Below are positions 34,901 to 42,069 of a stretch of 64,000 bases of DNA, one piece after another. Origin of the DNA: Saturnia japonica. Lineage: Eukaryota; Arthropoda; Insecta; Lepidoptera; Saturniidae. Both the position numbers and the translations under genes were made by a program. The DNA lies in NCBI GenBank assembly GCA_033032175.1, contig CM065312.1, forward strand, positions 6,014,001 through 6,078,000, in the 5' to 3' direction. Under the pieces are notes generated by a model. It saw nothing but the letters and a program-made list of their open reading frames with translations. It did not search any database and was not told where the DNA came from. Position 1 is the first letter of the stretch, and each line of letters begins with the position of its first letter.

Positions 34901-37333
34901 CTATGGGTGTACTCCATTAAGAATCCATAGCAGCCACCTCAGGCCTAGGGCCCCCCACCCCAGGTGCAGCTTCACCCTTCCACTTATTCTTAATGGGAGG
35001 AGGCTTGCACTCCCTTCCCCCCATTTGATGTGCTGAGGGCCTACCCCCATGGCATGTGTCCCGCTACCCCGCACCGGAAGCACAACCCTCCCCTCTCCAC
35101 ATCTGACCGGCAGACCGCACGTGTGTGGGCCAAGCCCATGCATTTATAGCAACGCATGGGCTTGTCCTCCATCACCTGTACTCGGGCAGAGCTCCACCCT
35201 ACAAGTAGGTGGCCGGCCTCGACCAACACCTTGGCCGCGGCGAGAGGGAGGGTCATGTGCAGCGCATATGCACCGCTCCCATAGGGGCGCAATTCGCCAG
35301 GCCTAATTTCGGCTGGCTCACACCCACCCGTAGCGGATTCCCGGGTTGACAGGTTCAGGATCCCCAGCTCCGGCAGATCTATGCCCTCCCCCATCTTGGC
35401 CAGAGCCGCCTTGTAGGTTAGCCCCTTCCTCAGAGCCTCAGGCTGCAATGTAATTAACCACCAGAGTAGGGCTTGGCCCCGGTCGCCTTCTGTGGCGCAG
35501 GAGCGCCTGCCCTCAGATCTGCCGCTGGGGCTGCGACGGCCTTTTTCGGCCGACGACGGACCATCGTTGTCCACCTCTTCCTTTCGGACTCGGACGGGGC
35601 CCGGGAGGTATCCGAGGATGGAAGGGCGGCCCACTCCATATTGAGCAGCTGCTGGGTGGGTGCAGCCATCGCCGAACCGCCACTACTCGCCCGGGACTTT
35701 TTCGGTCGCCTACGTCCAGGCGGCGCAGGATCCAGGGCCTTTGGCTAAGCAACAGGCCCAGGGACGGCGGCGCTAGGCTGGTTCTTGTCCCCAGCCAGTA
35801 GCGGTCGTAGCACCTTCTTTGAAAGGAGTCGGTCCTTCAGGCTCTCATACCGTGCGTCCATCACCTTGCTGACGGTAAATAGGACCGACCGCTCTATCCT
35901 GACCGTCGCTGCTTCTAAGATCTCCAGCTGCTCGGCCGTGATTCCCGCCTGCGCCGGTGGTAAGGGTGAAGCTGGAGCTGGAGACGGAGGAGGTGGAGGC
36001 ATCGCCTTCCTCTCGCTCGCCTCACGACGCCACGCTAGAACCTCCTCCTTCAGGTCCTCTACCTGTTTTCGGAGAAACAAAAATACGAAAATATCTCACT
36101 CACATACAAAAAGCAGCACAGAATGTTAAAGAGTAGGTCGTATTTGACGTAAATAACAAAAAAATTGTTCAAAAATACCAAAAACAGTGTATAAAAAAAT
36201 GTACGATTTTTGAAAATTTTTAACCGTCATTCAAAGGTGGACTATATACAACTACTTAAATTGACATTTGTATTGTTAGATTTACAAAAAAATGCGCTTT
36301 TAAAAATTCTATTGTTCAAAAACTATGTATTTCCGCAGTGTGAAAATTAATATTTAGCCTAATTATAGTATTGTAACTGTAAAAAAATTTGAAGTCTGAA
36401 CTAGATAGTAGCGATTCTAAAGCCGAGCCGAATTGTCATTTATCACGAATCCTTAATTAAATCACGATTTGGTTTTCCAATGTGAATGCACCGTTTGTTA
36501 TACGCTTCCATCAATATACAATTTCATTTTCATTTATAGGTTCCTCTGCGACCCCACCGCCAGTAGACAGTGAAACACAACAAAAGTCAATAGACCGTCG
36601 TTTAGTAAAAGACAGAAGAAGTTCAAACAAGTCCTCGGATAAAGTCGACGGAGTTAAGAAATTGGAAGCCAACAATGAAGAGAAAGTCAAGAAATCCAAC
36701 AAATGGGACAAAACACCCAGCCCTCAACCGAGGAACACAAACAAACTTAACAACAATAAAGGGAATTCGTCATCGAGCAGTGATTCAGAAAACGATTCCT
36801 CGTCTTCATCTAGCGATTCGTCGTCAGACAGCGAGTCTGAAGAGAAAGTTGATACGAAACATGCTAAAAAGCGTAAACGACGAAACTCGAGCTCGAGCGA
36901 CTCGCAAAAAAAATCTAAGAAGGATAAATCGAGGAAGGAGAAACATTATAGGGACGAGAAAAGTTATAAATCGAAGAATCATGACGACCATGATAAATCG
37001 GATAAGAGTAAATCGAGAAGGAGAGACGACCACGACAGGTACAAGTCGTCGAGAAGCAGTAGGGATTACGATAAACGTAAATATAGGGACGAGTCGGAAG
37101 ACGATAGACCTAGGAAACGCACACGCAGGTCGCGCTCGCTGAGTTACGAGTCACGCTCTGGGAGGAGGAGGACTTCGAGGGACCGTTCCGAGGAGCGCAG
37201 CCGGCGCAGGGAGAAGCGCTCGTACGAGAGGGACGCCAGTAGGAGGGACAGAGAGCACGATAGGTATGACCGGTGTAGGGACCACGACCGACGACGCTCG
37301 CGCAGCGCCAGCCACGCCAGACACCGACGGTGA
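13663..37333 (+). CDS. PNISR: PNISR ortholog, whole gene (11 coding exons)
   Basis: Joined exons are 13663-13966, 16046-16178, 20301-20462, 21498-21616, 23988-24154, 27480-27641, 29412-29517, 29774-29839, 30435-30514, 33309-33447 and 36540-37333. They total 2232 nt, or 743 residues. All junctions are GT/AG and keep phase. The family is recognised from ordered blocks shared with vertebrate PNISR: DWAALAQQWI near residue 32, LPAWIREGLEKMEREK across exons 4-5, SKFDSDSE across exons 5-6, LTEILLEVTDQEI near residue 357, GLGAYESSSGESSDE, and a C-terminal Arg/Ser/Asp-rich tail from about residue 480. Vertebrate PNISR is somewhat longer (about 800 residues). It is a nuclear speckle protein that binds pinin and is linked to pre-mRNA splicing. 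The insect role is inferred. Introns are full of mobile elements. Confidence 0.9.
14263..14672. mobile_element. pogo/Tc1-type MITE with perfect 20 bp inverted ends
   Basis: Both ends read CAGTGTAAACTCTTTATAAC inward, without mismatch, and each is flanked by TA (14261-14262 and 14673-14674). Length is 410 bp with no transposase. TA target use and CAGT-type ends fit the pogo branch of the Tc1/mariner superfamily. It lies in PNISR intron 1. Confidence 0.75.
15421..15972. repeat. Possible second pogo-like MITE, degraded
   Basis: The right side ends GTTATTGAGGTTCTACTGCA, whose reverse complement resembles GTAGAATCTTTATAAG at the left edge. TTATTGAGG or TTACTGAGG motifs recur inside (about 15539, 15819 and 15952). 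The match is imperfect, so the limits are uncertain. Confidence 0.3.
16046..16178 (+). CDS. PNISR: PNISR exon 2
   Basis: The acceptor TTATGTTTACAG and the donor GG|GTAAGA bound 133 nt, entering in phase 1 and leaving in phase 2. It encodes a Gly/Trp start (GWGWPGSGPMD) and a Pro/Met-rich low-complexity stretch (HIPMPPMPPMVDNYP), as expected for the Pro-rich N-terminal half of PNISR. Confidence 0.88.
17300..17560 (+). repeat. Tandem array, about 108 bp period, 2.4 copies
   Basis: ACTGATCTC(G/T)GAACACGACA recurs at about 17305 and 17413, with a diverged copy near 17520. TGTATGGTGGTCGC recurs at 17361 and 17469. The third unit is cut by the poly(T) end of the jockey-like LINE. Modules of the same sequence occur at 37837-37860 (inverted) and 38366-38432. 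Confidence 0.75.
17561..18576 (-). mobile_element. 5'-truncated jockey-like LINE copy
   Basis: The 3' UTR signature follows a poly(T) at about 17563-17570, and the minus strand encodes a decayed RT end (18576-18328: LYKTWVRPIITYSCAIFAH). It is the same family as 10683-11698 but more diverged. AAATCAT at 17550-17556 and 18570-18576 might be a short target duplication, though the flanks do not fully support it. Confidence 0.8.
19550..19760 (+). repeat. Fragment of interspersed repeat
   Basis: AAACCGTTTCCAAATCGGTT followed by GAGATTAGCGCGCACAAAC and an ACAGAC run is the typical end region of abundant lepidopteran non-autonomous repeats. No coding content. Confidence 0.45.
20301..20462 (+). CDS. 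PNISR: PNISR exon 3
   Basis: The acceptor ATGTATTTCCAG and the donor AG|GTATTT bound 162 nt, phase 2 in and out. It encodes FQHGYWTAPQTEQ and a Ser/Arg/Lys-rich run (HERRSKSKNREYKSSR). The tryptophan in a Pro/Gln context resembles the equivalent vertebrate segment. Confidence 0.85.
20848..20945 (+). repeat. Fragment of interspersed repeat related to 40885-41516
   Basis: CTGGAACTACCAGTCTGATTC and the following GAAAAATTACATTTGTATAG match CTGGAACTACCATTGGGATT and GAAAAATTCTTTTTGTATAT at about 40965. Only the 5' part of the element is present. Confidence 0.5.
21498..21616 (+). CDS. PNISR: PNISR exon 4
   Basis: The acceptor CTTTTTCAG and the donor G|GTAAAG bound 119 nt, phase 2 in and phase 1 out. 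It ends with IDAAKRRQLPAWIREG, the best conserved block of PNISR (vertebrates: IDAVKRRTLPAWIREG), which continues in exon 5. Confidence 0.92.
21905..22610 (+). mobile_element. 5'-truncated non-LTR LINE, C-terminal RT part
   Basis: Two frames (21939-22236 and 22240-22548) and then a third give RYLGSIFTRNGKCESDI, VPTLMYGSESWVWQK, MLRWFGHVERMNERR, GRGRPRRTFIDQI and finally SRWKDVVSAYPVGK with a stop near 22590. This is the conserved C-terminal region of a very common insect LINE, possibly RTE-like; the clade is not decided. A stop at 22237 and a frame break near 22420 kill it. A short ATCGATCAAA duplication (22410 and 22437) sits at the break. Confidence 0.82.
23418..23640 (-). mobile_element. 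SINE fragment (tRNA-headed family, body only)
   Basis: The minus strand reads GTGTTCCGAGAGCTGCACTT, TCCACTAGGCTTAGCGTG, GGCCACATCGGGTGAGATTG. The same body occurs at 25180-25310 and 45595-45700. The tRNA-like head is missing here. Confidence 0.6.
23988..24154 (+). CDS. PNISR: PNISR exon 5 (charged coiled-coil)
   Basis: The acceptor CTTATTGTATAG and a strong donor TTT|GTAAGT bound 167 nt, phase 1 in and phase 0 out. It completes the LPAWIREGLEKMEREK block, then gives about 40 residues of alternating Glu/Lys (VEKEQEKKVQEEAEKEKK), a predicted long charged helix or coiled coil, and ends LPPKSKF. Vertebrate PNISR has the same order. Confidence 0.92.
24425..24660 (+). repeat. Lepidopteran interspersed repeat (LINE or SINE 3' part)
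   Basis: GGTGGCAAACAAGCATACGG, then CACCTGAGATGGTAAGTGGC and TACCGTAAGTTATGGACTCC, is a well-known abundant lepidopteran repeat sequence. It is non-coding here and lies in PNISR intron 5. Confidence 0.55.
25010..25335 (+). mobile_element. tRNA-derived SINE, complete copy
   Basis: The head GCATTGGTAGCTCAGGTGAT resembles a tRNA A box, and GAGTTTGAATCCC resembles a B box. The body (GAGCTTTCGGTAAAGGAAAA ... TGTGTTCCGGCAGTTGCACT ... GGCCACATCGTCACTTAAGA) is shared with the fragments at 23418, 45445 and 47425. It would have been transcribed by RNA polymerase III and moved by LINE enzymes. Confidence 0.65.
25762..27047 (-). mobile_element. mariner element, full length, inactive
   Basis: Length is 1286 bp, normal for mariner, flanked by TA at 25760-25761 and 27048-27049. 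Terminal inverted repeats of about 28 bp (25762-25789 and 27020-27047) share TACCTATGA and ATTGCCGTT, with about five mismatches. The transposase lies on the minus strand. It sits in PNISR intron 5, antisense to the gene. Confidence 0.88.
25839..26858 (-). pseudogene. mariner transposase with three in-frame stops
   Basis: From ATG at 26858 (MDTLKIRVIMEYEY) one frame runs 340 codons to TAA at 25839, the usual mariner length. It has an N-terminal helix-turn-helix region, the WVPHEL motif, TCDEKW, LLHDNARPHTA and YSPDLAPTDY. The Asp-to-Asp distance of the last pair is 34 intervening residues, so the catalytic triad is DD34D and intact. Three TAA codons interrupt it: after DLKN (about 26685), after STAE (about 26597) and after APTDY (about 26019). 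No frameshift is needed to read the whole protein, so decay is recent relative to the neighbouring elements. Such an enzyme cuts and pastes the element at TA sites. Confidence 0.9.
27179..27206. repeat. Solo mariner terminal repeat
   Basis: AACGGCAATTTCATAGGTAA plus the next eight bases repeat the right end of the adjacent mariner (27020-27047) in the same orientation 159 bp away, again followed by TA. It matches the element's left end better than the element's own right end does. No second transposase is present. Confidence 0.6.
27480..27641 (+). CDS. PNISR: PNISR exon 6 (acidic)
   Basis: The acceptor GTATTTTACAG and the donor GTG|GTAAGC bound 162 nt, phase 0 at both ends. It starts DSDSETEDME right after the KSKF of exon 5, as in vertebrates (SKFDSD). 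It is rich in Glu, Ser and Lys and ends KKSKEEIMQEV. Confidence 0.88.
28222..28590. repeat. Repeat with GTCCACTG and GCGGAGC motifs
   Basis: Motifs ATCCACTGTATCGGAGCAGA, AGCTCCGCATCAGTGGACAT and CGTATCAGTGGACAGG alternate in both orientations. The reverse complement of 28285-28312 (CCATGTCCACTGATGCGGAG, then a T-rich run into TTTTTATGC) matches 48318-48355 closely. It is probably the end region of a DNA transposon family. Confidence 0.5.
29412..29517 (+). CDS. PNISR: PNISR exon 7
   Basis: The acceptor AATATAAACAG and the donor CAAG|GTATTT bound 106 nt, phase 0 in and phase 1 out. It encodes LTEILLEVTDQEIQTVSQEE, corresponding to vertebrate LTEILLDVTDEEI, a diagnostic PNISR block. Confidence 0.92.
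29774..29839 (+). CDS. PNISR: PNISR exon 8 (66 bp)
   Basis: The acceptor is a weak GGTAAAAG and the donor is CTCG|GTGAGT, phase 1 in and out. It encodes ASRINAMKASKSKALAAIAS, equivalent to the vertebrate Ala/Lys stretch before the GLGGLG block. The acceptor lacks a good pyrimidine tract, so the exact start is less certain than the donor. Confidence 0.78.
30015..30110. repeat. Small palindromic element
   Basis: CATATACGATGGT at about 30029 is mirrored by ACCATCGTATGTG at about 30088, with about 45 bases between. Flanking bases (GTTTCCGTAA and TTACAGAAAAC) extend the inverted match imperfectly. A short foldback MITE is likely. Confidence 0.4.
30435..30514 (+). CDS. PNISR: PNISR exon 9
   Basis: The acceptor GTGTGTGTGCAG and the donor TTGCAG|GTAAAC bound 80 nt, phase 1 in and phase 0 out. 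It encodes GLGAYESSSGESSDEDQRKD, aligned with vertebrate GLGGYGSGDSEDER. Confidence 0.9.
30770..30998 (+). mobile_element. Short non-autonomous repeat ending GACGAAGTCGCGGG
   Basis: It begins near GGGATAAATCTATGTACATC and ends CAGACGAAGTCGCGGGTACC then AGCTGGTTAG. This is the stereotyped end of an abundant lepidopteran repeat (also in reverse near 40655). No coding content. Confidence 0.45.
31145..31700 (-). mobile_element. 5'-truncated jockey-like LINE copy (3' UTR and a little coding)
   Basis: A long poly(T) at 31147-31168 is followed by ACTGTTAGTCTTATGTAG and GCTTCACCGGGGTTTGGGAC, the 3' UTR of the 10683-11698 family. The last part (about 31560-31690) matches the end of the RT frame. The long tail suggests a younger insertion than the other fragments. 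Confidence 0.75.
32335..32575 (-). repeat. Dispersed repeat, inverted relative of 49322-49550
   Basis: The reverse complement shares CTCCAAAACGGTTGGACCGA, AACTTAGGCTA and ATTCGGGCGCTTAAATGGC with 49322-49550 in the same order over about 235 bp. It ends in an ACAGACAGAC run. Class not determined. Confidence 0.65.
33309..33447 (+). CDS. PNISR: PNISR exon 10
   Basis: The acceptor TGTGACTACCAG opens phase 0. The frame IIRRKRQEFERTARDIEAEV matches the vertebrate IRQKQEAFWRKEKE region in position and character. The donor used here is CTAC|GTCAGT at 33448, the only nearby GT giving the phase 1 needed by exon 11. A stronger-looking internal GAG|GTAAGA near 33370 is in phase 0 and would break the frame. 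Confidence 0.8.
33616..33775 (-). pseudogene. C-terminal fragment of a Tc1/mariner-superfamily transposase
   Basis: The minus strand reads KYTDKPSFLEVLEDNIERAI then DEIRPQLLEKLIKNWTDRV and stops soon after. This ending (LEDNI..AI..IRPQ.LEK.I.NW..R) is typical of the transposase family whose N-terminal part lies at 52285-52830. It abuts the poly(A) end of the R1-type LINE. Confidence 0.65.
33781..36090 (-). mobile_element. R1-type non-LTR retrotransposon with large internal deletion
   Basis: A GC-rich island in AT-rich intron 10. On the minus strand, 36080-35745 starts a gag-like ORF1 (coiled-coil start, then a Pro run and LRPLLAGDKNQPSAAVPG). It continues in shifted frames to 35634-35041 with zinc knuckles CYKCMGLAHTRAVC and CFRCGVAGH. 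Then 34565-34083 gives the RT tail: SLTFRQVQVLSEHGCFGWYL and RREPTTACHEW, as at the end of R1-clade ORF2. The endonuclease and RT core are absent. A poly(T) at 33781-33790 marks the 3' end. Confidence 0.82.
36540..37333 (+). CDS. PNISR: PNISR exon 11 (Arg/Ser-rich tail, stop)
   Basis: The acceptor TTCATTTATAG opens 794 nt in phase 1 and ends at TGA 37331-37333. It encodes about 264 residues: a Lys-rich linker, a Ser/Asp run (SSSSSDSENDSSSSSSDSSS), then a long mix of RS, RD, KS and ER dipeptides ending SRSASHARHRR. Such tails are phosphorylated and target proteins to nuclear speckles. Other frames open across this exon (36675-37142) are shadows of the low-complexity coding. Confidence 0.9.
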
Positions 37334-37447
37334 ACCGCAGGTTACTCTAACTACAGGTTGTATATTTTATTTATCCTTTATGTTGTATCGTCCGAAGTGA
37401 CGCGTGATAAACAGATCTTAATCGACCACTCAGAGTTAATATTTTTA

Positions 37448-37453
37448 ATAAAT
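37448..37453 (+). terminator. PNISR: Candidate PNISR polyadenylation signal
   Basis: AATAAA 115 bases after the stop, overlapped by further AATAAA-like sequence. It is the nearest canonical hexamer. A distal alternative is discussed at 46264. Confidence 0.5.
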
Positions 37454-37730
37454 AAAGCCTCATTACAAACTCGCAGAGTACTGACGAATAGGCAAGAATA
37501 CGTTCTCCATGCAGGGTCAGTTTTTTGGCACGAATCGAAGGATTTTATAGGTCTGTATTCGTACGCGGTGTTTTCATATTCGTAAATATTCAGTTGACAC
37601 GTGTACATTGTCACAAGCGGTTGTTGAAGCGGTTTATTTATACAATGGATTGTACGAACGAGAATATTTTAAATTTTATTGAAGTTTACTAGGGAGAAGC
37701 CGTGATATGGAATCCCAAACATATTTTTGT

Positions 37731-37995
37731 AGTGAAAACTTCTATAGGAAGGTTTGGATAGGGAGTAAATTCACGTGTCACGTGTTAACAATAAACGGAG
37801 TCTTTCTAGCAATATAATCTAAATAAAGATGATAAAGATCGCGACCACCATACACATAGTAATAAACCCATGAAGTGAAAACTTCTATAGGAAGGTTTTT
37901 GTATAGGGAGTAAATTCATGTATTATGTCGTCATCGACATGGTCACGTGACGTGTTAACGATGACTGCTTTGTCTTTTTTTATTTTACTACACCC
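37731..37995 (+). repeat. Direct duplication, about 143 bp apart
   Basis: AGTGAAAACTTCTATAGGAA followed by GGTTT and TAGGGAGTAAATTCA occurs at 37731 and 37874. The spacer contains GATCGCGACCACCATACACA (37837), the reverse complement of the module in the 17300-17560 array. Confidence 0.65.
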
Positions 37996-38329
37996 ATAAA
38001 CAAAACTTGCTGCTTAAAAACCTTGCATCAAAATATTATATATTATATTACTTACGTAATAAGAAACAAAGAAATGCATGTCATACATAATATACACACA
38101 AGGGCGTTAGTATTATAATTTCATATCAAATGAACTTCACCACACATTAGTTATGTAGACTTGTGTATGAATAAAAAATTTGGCAAACTAATGATACTAG
38201 AACTTTTATTATTCATATTTACGAACTTGTAACAATGTTTTTTTTTATTGTATAAAAAATCTGTTGGTCGTTTGTTTTTACTGTAAGCCTATTACATTTC
38301 AACAACAGCGGTCCGTCGCAACGCTGGTA

Positions 38330-38560
38330 TTCCGATCGCAAACCTCTCGTCAGCTAGAGATATACACTGGCTGATATCGAAACGCAACAAATCATAATGT
38401 CCATGTGCAAGGTGGTCGCGATCTAGTCGGGTACAGATCCCTACCATCCGTCTTGATCACAGGATATATTCTGGATACGGGAAGGTGCCACAAAGGCGGG
38501 TGTTAGGTACACCTGGTGTATAGTAGTCGCGATCCAATCGGACACTAAGTTGACTCTTTT
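38330..38560 (+). repeat. Diverged units with GTGGTCGCGATC module
   Basis: ATACACTGGCTGATATCGAA ... AAGGTGGTCGCGATCTAG, then ATATTCTGGATACGG ... ATAGTAGTCGCGATCCAA. The layout resembles the 108 bp units at 17300-17560. Confidence 0.5.
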
Positions 38561-38679
38561 TTATAGTAGGTCTTAAATTACTCATTATTGTCCGATTAAA
38601 GGAAAAAATATTACCAATTTTTTTTTTGGGCGTAGAAAACCGCAAAACTTTATTTTGAAAGTTTACTTTTCGTACACAG

Positions 38680-38896
38680 GCGAAAACGCTGTCAGCCTTA
38701 GTACTCTTTATATTATCTCTACTGTGAAGTCATACGAGTCAAAAACAAACATTCGACATTTTTATTAAACGTTCATCATTGTAAAAACCTCCATACTTTT
38801 TATGTCATAAATGTCAATGTTCAATAGTGAATGTCACTCGTATAAGGTCCGACATGAAATTTGCATATAACAAGATGGGCGACAGCGTTTTCAGAG
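38680..38896. mobile_element. Palindromic MITE with GAAAACGCTGTC ends
   Basis: The left end GCGAAAACGCTGTCAGCC is mirrored by GGGCGACAGCGTTTTC at the right. Inside, ATACGAGT and AACATTCGACATTT on the left arm are mirrored by ATTGAACATTGACATTT and ATACGAGT on the reverse strand. The whole 217 bp could fold back. No coding content. Confidence 0.6.
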
Positions 38897-38899
38897 TTA

Positions 38900-40880
38900 A
38901 AAAAAAAGTAAATATGTAGCCATCTTATACTTTTAATATCTGCAATCTATAAACATTGGAGTCTTACGTCAAGTACTAAAAAAAAATATATATTTATTGC
39001 GCCCAATTTGATATAAGTCAAGTAGTCTATTGCCATGTAATACCACCCAGATTAATTTTCATTACGAGACTATACGGACATTCCGGAGACTTGAAACGGC
39101 AAACCCGAGTCACGTATATCTGCGCTCATCCGCGGCCGTCTTACACTCGAATCGGTATAATATAAGGTAGTTTCACTTATTATCATAATTTTTTAATCAT
39201 CTAACTCGTTTGGAATTAATTAGTATTATACGTTAATTAGGTACTTTAGATATACAATTATCGATTTCTGCAAAAAATACTAAACCAATTTTATATAAAT
39301 ATAAAGCCGTAGCTCTAGCATCGAGTCTCATGTCATCCATGTTTCATGTGTTCACTGAATATAGATGAATATATAAACGGTTCTTTTACGTGGTCGTATT
39401 CATGCACGAATTATTCGGCGAATTATTTTCCGATAATTTAAATAAGGCTTTAGAATGGAATTATACAGCAAGTTATACATATCGTATCTAAATATTACGT
39501 TAAGCGTAGTATATTTTTTGAAACAATAAAGTTTCCATATTATGAATTTTCTCGGGATCATACCAGAAATGCATATATTTATTATTTTAATGATCTTGAC
39601 TGTGATTAATCTTGATCGATCCAATCACAAAGTTCAAAAATTTACGCAATTATTTGTGTTCATAATTTGTAAATATAAATTATAACCACATAATGGCTAC
39701 AAAGTACGAATTCAGTTTAACAAAGTAAATTAATTAAGGCCATTTTTATACCACTTTAGTCAGTCAACAAACATTTTTGTTACGATAAATAAAACCAACA
39801 TGAGATTAACAACTTAAAATTGGTTCGATGATAAGAAAACACGTCAGGACAGTGGATACTTACAAATTATTATCTTAATTGTATAAGGGGAAAAAGGGAA
39901 ATACTGATGATTATTAAAAAAAAATTACACATAAGTAAATAAATTCAAGTGATAGGAGTAATTAGTGTAAACGATAAGACTACTGAATTTTAATTAATAT
40001 GCATTTTAATTTATTCGTAAATACCTACATTTGGTACGTTATTGTTGCTAAAAATATGGGTAATCGACTTAAAATTTTACGTTAAATGTTTAAACAGCTG
40101 GATAACTATCGTGTTCTGATATAATATTGAGAATTCATGTTCCATTTGGGCACAAGACAATTTCTCTTATAATTATTTTACTTATTTATAAATAGATTAA
40201 TAATGATAATCCTTAATCATTATACCATGGATATTTAAATGTACTAATACTGTAAAAGCGAACCGAAACATCAGTAACGGAGGTTTAAAATTTTTTGATA
40301 CAGCTGTTCAATTACACTTTTTAATCAACAAACTAATCACAATATGTTATTCAATAAAGTAGGTACAAAAAACAGGTTAAGAAAATGAGATCCCGGCTTA
40401 TCCACGACATCAATTTCGAGCGTAATTTTTTACATTTTAACAGTAAGGTTTCTTTTCGAACTAATATTAGCTGCGGCCCAAACATGGAACAAAATCCAAA
40501 AAAACGCCCAAATTTTAATGTAATTTATTAATAATGTAATCTCAGTCCAAAGTTTACATAATTATGACACAGAAATTAATACAAATAATAGGAAATAAAG
40601 TACTTTATATTTAAACCAAACATCTAAACTACCTACACGGCTTTTTTATATATTTTTGCCCGCGACTTCGTTCACGTGAAAATGTTTTTGATATTCCACG
40701 GAAATTACCCGTCGTATCTAGATTAAAAGTGCGCTGTATTTTATTTTCTTTAATTATACTTTTTCTGTTACTGTTTAGCTCTTAAAAAAGTGATATGTAG
40801 CCAGACCCATGTGTGGATTCAGCCCTATATTAATCTGAAAAGTACATTCAAAACACCAAAAATAATCTTTACTATAATAT
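38900..40880. other. AT-rich intergenic DNA, no gene seen
   Basis: About 2 kb without recognisable genes. A GC-richer patch near 39060-39160 was read on both strands and gives no family resemblance. A reversed edge of the CCCGCGACTTCGT-type repeat lies at about 40655-40685. Confidence 0.45.
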
Positions 40881-40884
40881 ATTA

Positions 40885-41516
40885 ATATACTATTTACTAT
40901 ATTATATTAATAAAGCGAAAAATATTTTTATTTTCGGTTTATTTAAATATGCTAAACTCTGGAACTACCATTGGGATTCGAAAAATTCTTTTTGTATATG
41001 ATAGCCAGATTCACGAGGAATTGTATAGGCTATCTAACACTAGACTACAACTCTCAGCTAGCCTTTTGTTAAGAAAGTTGGAAGTGGAAGACCTCCCGAA
41101 TTGCTTTTTATCCGCGTGCGCTGGCATAATGGTTAATGTTAGGTACCTACATAAATATAATGTTCTACAAAAATATTGGTCCTTAGTATATCTAAAAAAA
41201 CATCCACTGTAGCATATGCCTATCTCATAAACATAAGCCACAATAAGGAATTTGGCATATTATTCCTTACAAACAAAAGTTACTGCATCATAAAGACAAT
41301 TTTATGAAGTGAAATTTTGCATTTTATAGCATGCTATTTGGACACATAGTTTAAGAGATAATGAAAAATTTAAATAATTAAATACGCGGCGTGTGATGTT
41401 ACGTATAATCCTGGTGACCCGATAAAAATATTGTCTATACTGAAATATTGTAAGTCATGAATCAGTGATTTCTTTTAAATTATATTCCGATGAAACCGCG
41501 GGGCACATCTAGTATT
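40885..41516 (+). mobile_element. Non-autonomous lepidopteran repeat, complete-looking
   Basis: It begins with the TATTATATTAATAAAGCG region, then CTCTGGAACTACCATTGGGA, and ends GATGAAACCGCGGGGCACAT then CTAGTA. This is the reverse of the ACTAGCTGTGCCCC edge seen at 16762 and 44993. About 630 bp, non-coding. Helitron-like or another non-autonomous class. Confidence 0.5.
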
Positions 41517-41888
41517 AAATACACAAAGTTCAAAAGGCGTGCAAGCCACCTGTTAAGTGATTTTGATATTATTAATGCCAACAACGACTCAACTCGAATC
41601 GGTTAAAAGATATGCAATTGTATAGAAGTTAGAACACGAACACACAAACATTATTAACTTTGATAATAGGGGAATTCCATGCAAAGCGGACAGTTAAAAA
41701 ACGTTGATGTTTCCGATTTTAGTAATTTTTAACTGAATTCAACAAAAGATGGGAGGTTACTAAATTCGAATGTGTTTTTTTTAAGGAGGTTCAGTCATAA
41801 CTTCCTTGTTTATGAACTGATTTGGATGATTCTTTTTTTTGGATAGGAGATAGATACCTCAAAGGGGGTCTCATTCTCATTTCATTGG

Positions 41889-42016
41889 GGGCCATCCATA
41901 AATTACGTCACACGTTTAGGGGGCGGGAGGGGGTCGACGAAGTGTGACATTATGTGACAAGGGGGGGGGGGGTCTAAAAATCATGAAATTCGTGTGACGT
42001 AATTTATGAATGGCCC
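41889..42016. mobile_element. 128 bp MITE with ATCCATAAATTACGTCACAC ends
   Basis: Terminal inverted repeats of 26 bp (41889-41914 and 41991-42016), with one mismatch, start GGGCCATCCATAAATTACGT. The centre is G-rich, with a run of 12 G at about 41961. A larger relative is at 55649-56429. Confidence 0.75.
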
Positions 42017-42069
42017 TTTGGCATTGATCATTAGAAATCGAATATACACTACGAAACTCCTCAAAATAA

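Noticed and set aside
36675..37142. Long Arg/Thr/Asn-rich frame overlapping PNISR exon 11
   Set aside because: It is the +1 shadow of the low-complexity RS coding. The in-phase frame is supported by splice sites and homology.
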